Source: Galaxea fascicularis (taxonomy: Eukaryota > Cnidaria > Anthozoa > Scleractinia > Euphylliidae). Taken from it: a DNA stretch of 64,000 bases. The notes under the pieces were generated by a model. The model worked only from the letters and a program-made list of their open reading frames with translations, was not told the origin of the DNA and made no database searches. Position numbers and translations under genes: made by a program. How positions within the stretch are numbered: position 1 is the stretch's first letter; every line of letters begins with the position of its first letter. The stretch spans positions 15,129,215 through 15,193,214 of the forward strand of contig OX419338.1 in the NCBI GenBank assembly GCA_948470475.1, in the 5' to 3' direction. Positions 34,901-46,900 of this stretch are shown piece after piece.

Positions 34901-37900
34901 ATTTAGGTGCTGCTTGGATGTGTTTCAATCTTGTTAAATAATCTTTCATATATAGAATTTCCATCTGATTTTTTTTACAGTCGTAACCTTTATTTTTGGT
35001 AATTTCTTATAAGGTTCGCCATCTTTCGTTGTATGCTTTTTAACATAATCTTCAGAACGTTTTATTTTACCTTCAACATTTTTAATTAATGTTTTAACAT
35101 CGTCTTGATTTTGAAAAATAACGCTTGGAAGATCAAGATTTTTATTTGATAAAAACTCTTTGTATTCATCATTTATACCTTTAACTAAATTAATTGTAAT
35201 TCTACTTTTAAATGTTTTTTTTTTCATCTTCGGGTAATTGCTCATCTTCAGCATCTTCAAAATCTTCAAAATCTTCACCATCTTCATCATCTTCATCATC
35301 CAGTGATGGTAATGACTCGCCTTCATAAGTAATTGTTTTTTAGGATTAAATTCTATAGCACGAACAATTTGATTTTGATTCTTCTGTAATTGACTAATCA
35401 ACTCATCCTGTTTTTTATCAATACTTTCTTTAACATTTTTTTGAACATCTATTAGTGGTTTCAATGATTCTGATATTCCTTCATATTCATCTTGTTTAGC
35501 TCCCTTATATTCTTTCAACTCTTTTCTTACAGCTCTGGGTTTTTTTCCTGCTTCGATTTTTGAAGTACTAAGCTTTTTAAATTGTCCAATATCCATAAAA
35601 AGGTATATGATAAAAATGCAGATTTCGATACAATTGATCTGCTAACCAAAAGATTCAACAGTAAAAAGAAATACAGTGATCTGTCGAGAATGATTTTCAA
35701 TGAATTAAATACATTATCTGAATTCTAATTCACCGTACTTCTAATAAATATAAAAGATTGGGATCAGGTGTTGTTTATTACAATAATCCAGATGACCTTC
35801 TTGATAGGATGGAATTGCTTGGAGGTTCGATTCTTGCAGGTAATAATAGTGTTAAAAAGGAATTCACACAAATAGCTCATACATTGAATAAAATAGGAGT
35901 TATTAACAATAATCAATTAAATGATTTATTGAGAGAATATATAATCTAATGATATATGGAAGAAAAATCGATTTATATTTCATCTGTTTATAGAGAGAAG
36001 GTTGGCAGAAGCAAAACACACGATTTTAAAGTTAAATTACAAACCACGTTAAAACTTTATCAGGATATGAAACATTAAATGGCTGTTGATACTGTAATGA
36101 TGACATATTCGTGGCATAACATATCTGAAAATTATAATAACAATAAGATTAAATACACTCACGATGGTGGTACTAGTTGGGAAGAGATTACTTTTGTTAA
36201 TGGTATGTATAGTTATGAAGACATTAATGATTATATTCATCAATATATGGTTAAAGAGGAACATGCAACAAAAGATAAATATCCAATCAATATATTATTC
36301 GTGCTGTCTTCATACAGAGTAATAATCGAACTTGATGATGATTATCAACTAGATCTCAGAGGAACTGAATTCGGTAATTTGCTTGGTTTTGATAAAAAAA
36401 ATAATAACACAAACAGAATACAGTGCTCGATTACCAAATATAACCAACAGTGTAGACAAAATCAATATTCATTCTGATATTGTAACAAATTCTATATTAA
36501 GCGGATATTCAAACAACTTATTAGCAGTAATACCAACAGATAATTTGACCAGAAGTTATAGTTTTAAATTCGAGCCTCGCAGATTATTATTCAATGAAGT
36601 GTCAAAAAATAACATCGATGAAATGAGGCTTTATATCACAGCTGCTCTTGGAAGACCTATTGATTTAAACAATATTGATTGGTTCATGACATTAATATTA
36701 CGTTCTAAATCGTTATAAATCAAAATAATCTAATCTAATTGTATATGAATCAATTCGAATATAAAACACGATATGATCTTGATCTAGGGATGTATGTCAA
36801 GAAACATGTTCATAGCGGAGAGATCTATGGTGGAGAATTGACTGATATTTTCAAATCTGTTGCCGGTAATTTATTTGGTAAAACAATGAAAGAGGCTGCA
36901 AAAACAGCATCTAAAAGGCTCTTCAAACTGCAGCTATAAAAACAGGAGAATTCGCAGGTAAAAAAGCCGGCGATAAAATAATTCAACTATTAAACAAAAA
37001 AATAAAACGACATCATCACCTGCAATGAATCAAATGCCAAAAAACAAAACCTGTATCACAATATGAGATTAATGAGAGAGTAAACAGCATAATTTCAGGA
37101 GGTAAACTGAAAATAATTATGTAATCTAATATTATATGTTTAGAAACAGTAAATATATTGAAAGATATGAAGACGTTGTTTTCGAATTAGAAACTCCGTT
37201 AACAGAACCAGGTAATGATGTACGTCAAAAGAAAGATGGTTATAGGTTTTTTGCAGATAATACTGGTAAAGTAACCCCGTTTGATTGGTATAATAGTAGA
37301 ATTAGAGTCGATTTCAAAGTAACTAAGCTTGCAAGAGGTAATGTAGGTTTAAATGATAGGAATGGAATAGTAAATGGATCGCATACATTGATCAATAATT
37401 TCAAAGTTAATTTAAATGGACGTAAAGTATATGGTTTAAACGATGCTAACCATTGTGTTAATATAAAAAAACGTATTGGAATATAGTCCATCATATGCAG
37501 AAACCACAGCTAGTAATGAATTTTTCTATCTAGATACAAGTAGAACCGCCAAATGGAGAGAATTTGAAGCCGATGCTACTAACCATTTAGTTACAAGGAG
37601 AGATGGTTACAATAAAGGGTTTGCAGCAAGAAAAGCTATTTTAGGTACCTCATCGACAGTTCCTACTGAAATACCTCTTAATAGATACAGTTTTTTCAAT
37701 GCACTACAAAACGAACTTCTACTAAATACTCGTCTGGAGCTTAATTTTGACATAGAATCAGATAATAACCTTATTTGGCGGGTAACAGATGACTGTCGTG
37801 TTATCATAACAAAATTACAACTAGTAGTACCCCGTATAACTTTTAACTCTGAAGGCCAATCATTATACTCCAGTAAATTTATTACAAATAAGAAATGGAC

Positions 37901-40900
37901 TTATCTTAGAGAGGAAATTATGCGATCTAATTCATCACAACAGAGATCAGGACATTTTAGAATTACAAGTGGAATATCAAAACCTAGACATGTTTTTGTA
38001 TTTATAATCAACGATACTAATATTGGATCCCAAACAGCTAATCCATTTTTGTATAATACGTTTTCTACAATTGGTGATGATAAAACTCTTAATGATTGTC
38101 ATCTTGTAGTTGGAAATGGAAATGAATATCCTGAAATTCATTATACACCTTCTACAGACATGACTAGAGTATACACAGATGTTTTGAAATACCGGTACAC
38201 AAAAATAATGAATATGGAGAAGGCAATCTGCTTAACAGAAGCAATTTCAGCACTCTATTTCCTTTTGTGTATTTTGATCTCACCAAACAAAAACTAGACA
38301 TCAGAGACGGAACTACAAAACTCGAATTCCGATATGAACTAAGTGCTACAGCAGATAATGCTTATAGTATCTATGCATTGGTTCTATATGAGCAGGAAGC
38401 AGAACTTGTTCAGAAGGATGGTAAACTCATGCTCCGTTAAAGAATATGAAAAACATAACATATACAAATCAAACATAAAATTTTAATTTAATGTAACATA
38501 TATTATATACAATATATGATGCAATATTTTCCTCATAGTGTTAAACTAAGCAAAGTTCAATTAGAAAAGCTATCAAAAGCTTATGCAAATAAATCAGCCA
38601 TTACGCTTAGATTAGAAAAATCTGATTTGAAAGGTAATGATGAACTCATGTTGACAAAAACGCAAATAAAACGAATTCAGAAAGCTATGAGTCTCAAAAA
38701 GGGTGTTGACATGAAAATTTCGAAAAGTCAGATACGTAAAGTTGCAAAACATGGAGGCAGCTTATGGAGTTCATTAGCAGGTATGTCATCCAAATTATTA
38801 CAGATGGCAGGAGTAATGAGTGGTTTGGCATCTCTCGGTGTTAATAAACTTTTTGGAAGTGGTCAACAAGGTGGATTTCTTATTCTTACTCAAAAATCAA
38901 ACAATTGATTCAATATAAAGAATACCTGACAGCCAAACAAAAACAAGATATTCTCAATGCTTTACAAACAGGATCTAGTGTTCATATAAAGCCAACTAAA
39001 AAACAAATGGGAAGTGGTTTTGGATCCGTTTTATTATCTATAGCAGCTCCGATGATATTAGATGCTATTATGGGTAAGGGTTTACAAGTTGATTCAAATC
39101 GATCAAGAAGATCATTACCAGTTCATGTTCCAAAATCAACTGTAAAAAAAGATGGAGGTCTTGTATTACCTGTAAATTATAGAAGCGACCCATTTATTGG
39201 CACTTGGGATCAAATGAATAATCCTATGGTTGGTTATGGAAAGCCACAAAAAAAGGAGCAAAAAAAACAACAACAAAAAGGAGAAGGCATATTAACATCA
39301 TTGTTAGGAATTCCTCGATCAAAAAAATGGAACAAAGTACCAGTTCTAGGTCAACTAATATAAAATTTATAGATAAACCGCTCAGTAACTTTGATTTAAT
39401 CAATTGGGTCAACAAATTAGGTATAAAACATTTTAGAGGAGTATTTAGCAGAGACAATTTACCAAATCAAATAAATGAACCTGAAGTTGGAATTAATTTA
39501 ATTTAATTTAATTTAATTTAACATAATTTATATAGCGCTGACTCCACTAATTGACCAAAGCGCTTTACAATTCATAATAATTATTAAAAAAAAATTAAAA
39601 AGATCCCACTAGTAATAAAATATGAATAAATTAAAAACCTATTTACAGTCTTCTTTATAAAAATATCACAATAAATCCTATTCTAAATTATCAAAAAGTT
39701 AAACATTATATGCTTTTTATAAATCTTGAATTATAAATCTTGATAGTCATATTGGACCTGATACTCATTGGGTATGTTATAGAAACGTTGACAAACATAT
39801 ATGTGAATATTTTGATTCATTCGGTTTAATAATGCCAACTGAAATACAAAAATATTTACAAACAAGTGGTAAAAAGATTATATATTCAACAGATGAAATA
39901 CAAGAAAGAGATTCTGTTTTTATGTGGCTATTGGTGTTTGTACTATCTGTTAGAAAGACAAAAAGGTAAATCGATACTTAACATCATACATAACACATCA
40001 TTTAGTCAAAAAGACAAATCAGTGAACCGTAAATTCATCATTGATTATTTCAAAAGTATGTAATTCATATATATATGAAATCATATTGTGTGAAACAGAA
40101 GAAACAAACTGAATGTGTAGAGCCTTCAGGTTATGAAAAAGTGAAAAATGGACGACTTATGTTTTATTGCACTTGTGCCGAATGCGGTATTACTAAAACC
40201 AAATTTGTGAAACAGAATAAGGGAAACTAATAAGCCCGTCCAATGAGGCGGGCATTTTAGGTAAAAAAGCTGGTAGTGTTATTCCTGTTCCTTTCCCTTT
40301 TGTCGACTTTAAGAAAATGTGGGATGTCGTCTCCGACCTGACTCTTTTCAAAGGCCCTGAAGTTTCTGCAAAAGAGGGGCGAGCGCTTCTGGCTGAATAC
40401 ATGAGACAGTATGCCGATTACAAGAAAAAAGGCGGCACCCGCAGTCACGGCTCGTGGATAAAATGGAAAGGGTATGGCTGAGGACTGACAGGAGGAAACC
40501 TGAGTAATGAGATCATATCAGGATTGACAAAGATGGGAAGACTTGGTCTATCAAAAGCCATCAAATCAGATTTCGCAAAGAGAAAGATAAAACAGACAGC
40601 AGACAGATATATTGACCACACATTGGACAGTATTCTCGGTGATCTGTCTTGAACTATTGCTCCAAAAGGAGGTGCAATTGATATCCATAAAGCGATTGAC
40701 AAATTTCCAAAACCAAAAGAAAGGATTTACATTACCTGGACATAATTATACCGGTCCATATAATCCGCTTGAAGAACAGGTTAGATATAATCCGAAAACT
40801 GGAGAAATATTGGAGATATATCAACAACCGACTTGAATGACTGATGCAATAGCAATGCAACATGATGTTGATTACAGTGTGTGTAAGGATGACAGGAAAT

Positions 40901-43900
40901 GTAAAAACAAAGCTGACAGAAAAATGGTTAAGGCTCTTGATGCTGTACCCTATGATAAAAGACAATGGGGTCATTGGTTAGCTCGAAATGTAATTGATAC
41001 AAAACAAAAACTTGATCTTGGTGTTCCAAAAAACGGAAGAAGCCGTCGAGTAAAGAAAATTGGCAAGAAAAACTAGCAGATGAATTACATACACCCATAA
41101 AGCGTAACTTAACTCGACGGCGTGTGATTGGTAACCATATTGATGAAATATGGGCTGCTGATCTTGTTGATATGCAAACATTCAGCAAATGGAATGGAGG
41201 TTACAAATATCTTCTGATGGTTATTGATGTTTTCAGTAAATATGGTTGGATTGTTCCTTTAAAAGACGAAAAAGGTGAATCCGTTACGAATGCTTTTAAA
41301 GCAATATTCAATGAAGGCAGAAAACCACAATATATATGGGTTGATAAAGGAAAGGAATTCTATAACAAACATTTGAAGGACTTGTTGGAGAAATATAATA
41401 TACAGATATACTCCACAGAGAATGAGGAAAAATCGTCAGTGGTTGAAAGATGGAATCGAACAATCAAGTCCAAAATGTGGAAGCAGTTCACTGTTCAAGG
41501 TAATACGCAGTATTTAGATATGTTACCCCAAATATTAAAACAGTACAATAACACAAAACATTCAAGCATGAAGATGACACCTATAGAAGAGAGCAAAAAG
41601 AGTAATGAAGGAATTGTTTACTTCAAGCTATATGGTGATATGGAGCAGGTAACATCTATACCGAAATTCAATGTTGGCGATAAGGTTCGAATATCTAAGT
41701 ATAAACGGAATGTATTTGATAAGGGTTATACACCAACTTGGACAGAAGAATTATTCATAGTAGATGAGATCCAATACACTAATCCAATTACATACAAACT
41801 AAAAGATTTGAATAATGAAGAAATAAAAGGATCATTTTATGAACCCTAATTACTGAAAGCAAAACAAGATGTATTCAGAATTGATAAAATCATTCGAAGA
41901 GATTATAAAAAGAAACAAGCTTTGGTTAAATGGAAGGGCTATAGTGATGACTTCAACGGTTGGATACCATTCAGGGATTTAAAGGACATGTGAAATAATT
42001 TAAATAATTATCTAACCTATATATATAATAATACTGGTTCATCCATTTTTTGTCATACATATGATCGAAATATTAGAATATTCTGGTTATATTTTATGTA
42101 ACTCTTTTATATGAAATTAGATGTAACAACTATTATAATTCAATTGTTGAATATTTCCATTCAATTTGAAAAATTAGATATACCTCAGAATATAACATTA
42201 ATCATGAGATAAATTAGATATTTTAAGATGTATAGCCGTTCAAGCATTAAATCTTTTGAGACTAATCAACGAAAGTGAAAACAAAAACAAGAGTAATATC
42301 CATGTTTCTATTATGATAGCCCAATTTTACAAACGATTTCAATTAAGAAATATGCATTAAACGTATAACTTAACAAAAGAGTATCAAAGAAAACTTGTTT
42401 TAACACCTTTATGAGGTCATTATAAGTGTTTTGTTAATACCTTTTATGATTTCAAAAATATGCATGTTAATAAACTTGACGATGTCGCTAATGAAATTGT
42501 GAATGAAGTAGAATATACAACTGAAGACTTAAAGATTCTTGATGATTTTAATCATATTTAGAAATCAATCCTAAGTTTTAAACGCACCGTGAATATATAA
42601 AGAAATATTCTATCCATATAATATGAAGAGGTATTGTATTGAATTTTATTGCAAAAATTTGTATATGCATACTCATTGTTATTTCAGCTATAATGATAAA
42701 ATGTATTTCAATATTTATGAGATTCAAGCTATGTTTAGTAACACAGTGAATATCATTTTAATATCAGATGTTTTTCAAAGAAGATATTCATATAAGTTAA
42801 AATACTTTGGTTCATATATAGAAGAAAATAAATACATATATTGAAAAGGATTCTCTTTTACGTTTCTTCTCAATTTTAATCGATTTTTACGTCAATATAA
42901 GAGGAACAGATAGAATTTGTAAAACATTATTATACTTATACACGTATCTGAAAAATAGGATGCATTATAAAATAGAATAAAATTATTTAAATGCACCTAA
43001 AAAACATTTAAGGTGGCTCAAAACAGTTCCCAGCACTTTCCTAGACGTAGATTTTGATGGGTCATTAATGCCACTCTTTATCAGTTGATGTTACAATCAT
43101 GGTATCAAAGAACCGCCCAATCATTGGTGAATACGTTGGTATTATTTTCGTGACACTATAGATTACCATAGCAACACTGTGACCTGCTAAAAACACCCTT
43201 AATTTAAGCTTTAAGCGCTTATATTTCAAAAACGACACGGTGAATTTTTTCTTACTATAGCATTTTGTTAAGCAGGATGAGATGCAACTTTTGGCAAAGT
43301 TTAAACAAATTCTGTACATGGGGTTCAGAGCCACATTAAATTTTCGAAAATTTAAGGTGGCTCTGAACTCCATGTAATATGCATAGCATGAATAATAATA
43401 TGAAAAAAATATCTCACCATATAGTATGGATAAAAGAGATCTTAAAAAAAATTGAGTAAATCTGAATTAATTAATCTGTTATTAAAACAGAATATGAAAA
43501 AGCCTGTACCTACTCCAAGAAAAAGTGTACGTGATATGATTAATCAATATGAACAAAATATTATTACCCCTCCAATAGAATTTAGAGATAAGCCAGTTCC
43601 AATGCCTAGAACTAGAAAACCAGTAAAACTACCAAGAACTGTGATACAGAAAACAAAGAAAGCTCTGAAAGATTTTACAGAATCATACACAACAAGTATC
43701 AAAAATAATAAAGATCCATTAGTTCAACTACAGAACACCAGATTAGCTATTGGTAAACATATTGATAATGTATTGAGGAATATTAAAGGATTGAAATATG
43801 TTGAAACACTAGAAGTAACATTTGAAAAAATGTCTGGTAATGATCTTATTAAGAAAACTGCATATTTCAAACAGAAACAATTACAAATAACAATCAAATA

Positions 43901-46900
43901 AGTAATTCAATTAAAAATTCTAAAGAATATATTCTACACATCATCTCAATATGGATTTCTGAAGGATCTGGCTGGACAGTTAAATCTGTTAATAATCACT
44001 ATTTAAATGTCGTAAAATCTAATCCAGTTCATGGATCATCTTACATAAAACTACCTGCTGAACTAAAAAATAGCAGTTAGGGGTTGATCAATATTAAAAC
44101 TAATGATGACCAATGTTTTAGATGATGTCATATCAGATTTTTAAATCCACAAGACAAGGATCCTCAAAGAATAAAAAAGACGGATAAAAATATGATTGAA
44201 AAATTAGATTATTCAGGAATTGAATTTCCAGTAAATTCAAAACAGTATGATAAAATAGAAAAACAAAATAATATAAATATCAATGTATTTGGTTATGAAG
44301 AAAAACAAACATTTCCAATTCATGTTTCCAAAGAAAAAATAAAACATGTATGAATCTGTTACTAATTACAGAAGATTAAAAAATCTTTATGTATTAATCA
44401 ACGATTTCAATAAATTTATGTATAATCAATTTCTTCATAAAGAGAAAAAAAATTCTGCATGTATTGTTTACAAAATTTTACAACTGAGAAGATTTTGAAT
44501 AATCATTCTGAAATCTGTATAGTTTATAATGGAAAACAAGCAAATCAAATGCCTGGTAAAGATAACAATAAAGTTGAATTTAAAAATACATTGAAAGAAA
44601 TTCCAGGACCGTTTGTTATTTATGCAGATTTTGAAGCAATAACCGAAAAAGTACATGGTTGTCAAAAACAATAACGATAAATCATTTACAGAAGAATATC
44701 AAAAGCATATTGATTGTTCTTATGCTTATAAACTCGTTTGTTGTTATAATGATCAATATTCAAAACCAATTAAAATGTATAGAGGACCTGATGCTGTTAA
44801 TAAATTTATGAAAGAAATTTTGAAAGAATCTAAAAGATGTCAAAAAGTATTGAAATCTCTTTTCAACAAGGATGAACGAAAAGAAATCTCTAAAAAACTA
44901 CCTGTTATTTTTCATAGTTTGAGAGGATATGATTCTCACTTTATTATGCAGCAAATCGGTGAAATTGTTGAAAATAATCCTTATAAAAATAAAAGAGGTG
45001 AAATGTGTAAGATGAATATTAATGCTATTCCTAACAATATGGAAAATCTATGGCTATCATGCTTGGTGAGCATATAACATTTATCAATAGCTTCCAATTT
45101 ATGTCTTCAAGCCTTGATTCATTAGTAAAAAATCTGCCAGAAAGAACATTCAAATATACATCTAATATGTTTCAAGGTAAACAACTTGATTTAATGAAAC
45201 GTAAAGGTACTTATCCTTATGATTTCATGGATAGCTTTGATAAATTTGAAGTTAATAAACTGCCTACAAAAGAAGAATTCTATAGTATCTTGAATTATGA
45301 ACATATATCTGATGAAGATTACAAACATGCTCAAAATTGTGGAATAAATTCAATCTTAAAAGCATGGGTCAATATCATGACTTATATGTTAAATCAGATG
45401 TTCTTCTACTAGCAGGTGTATTTGAAAACTTCAGGAAAACCTGTTTAGAGTATTACAAACTCGATCCCTGTCATTATTTTACATCTCCTGGATTATCGTG
45501 GGATGCAATGTTGAGAATGACTGGTATTACACTTGAATTGATGACTGATGTTGACATGTTTCAGTTTATTGAAAAAGGAATGCATGGAGGTATTTCTTAT
45601 ATTGCCAATAGATACGGAGAAGCAAATAACAAATACATGAAAGAATGTAATGAGAAGGCGCCCTCAAAATATATTATGTATCTTGATGCTAATAATATCT
45701 ATGGTTGGGCTATGAGTCAGTATCTACCAACTGGTGGTTTCAAATGGTTTTCAAATAAGAAAATAAATAATCTAAACCTTAATGAATACAAAGAAGATAG
45801 TCATAGAGGATTAATACTTGAGGTTGATCTTGAGTATCCCAAAGAAATTCATAATTTTCATAATGACTATCCTTGTGCTCCAGAAAAAACCAAAGTTACA
45901 GAAAACATGTTATCAAATTATTGTCAAGAAATTGCTGATAAATATAATATATCAGCAGGATTAGTGCATAAATTAATCCCAACACTTTCCAATAAAGAAA
46001 AATACGTTCTTCATTACAGAAATCTACAACTATATCTATCTCTTGGATTGAAGCTCAGAAAAATTCATAGATCATTAGAATTTAATCAATCTCCTTGGTT
46101 GAAGAAATATATTGATTTCAATACAGAAAAAAGAACCAATGCTAAAAATTCTTTCGAGAAAGACTTCTTCAAACTCATGAATAATAGTGTTTTTGGTAAA
46201 ACCATGGAAAATATCAGAAAAAGAGTTGATGTCAGATTAGTAACTGATGAGAAAAAAGCATTGAAAATGGCTGCAAAACCTACATTTGTAAGCAGTAGAA
46301 TCTTCAATGAAAATCTTGTAGCAATACATAAGCTACAAGAATCATTATTCCTCAACCGACCTTCATACGTTGGAATGTGTATTCTAGACCTCAGCAAAAC
46401 ACTTATGTTGACTTTCATTATAATTACATGAAACAAAAATATAATGACAAAGCTAAACTTGTTTTTACAGATACAGACAGTTTAACATATGAAATAGAAA
46501 CAGAAGATGTTTACAGAGACTTCTGGAATGATAAAGATAAATTTGATAATAGTGATTATTCACAAGAATCACCACTCTTTGATAAAACAAATAAAAAGGT
46601 AATTGGTAAATTTAAGGATGAAGCTGCTGGTATTCCAGTTACTGAATTCATCGGATTAAGATCAAAGATGTATAGTTACATGAAAGATAATTCAAAAGGT
46701 GGTAGAACAGCAAAAGGTATTAAGAGAGTATAATCAAGAAAAATATCACACATGAAAATTATAAAGATACCTTATTCGGAAATAAACAAATTCATAATAC
46801 AATGAAAACAATTAGAAGTAAAAATCATGAAATTGGATCCTACGAGATCAATAAAGTATCTCTCAGCTGCTTTGATGATAAAAGATATCTATTACAAGAT

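Larger units (their letters stand above)
34759..35596 (-). other. Inverted segment inside the Polinton (~838 bp)
   Basis: The segment contains a whole gene (34946-35596) and the N-terminal half of another (34759-34949), both reading left. The C-terminal half of the second gene reads right from 35597. Both breakpoints are tight: one at the ATG (35596), one after AHMDG (34759). Reading the segment on the opposite strand would put both genes in the rightward block. Confidence 0.7.
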
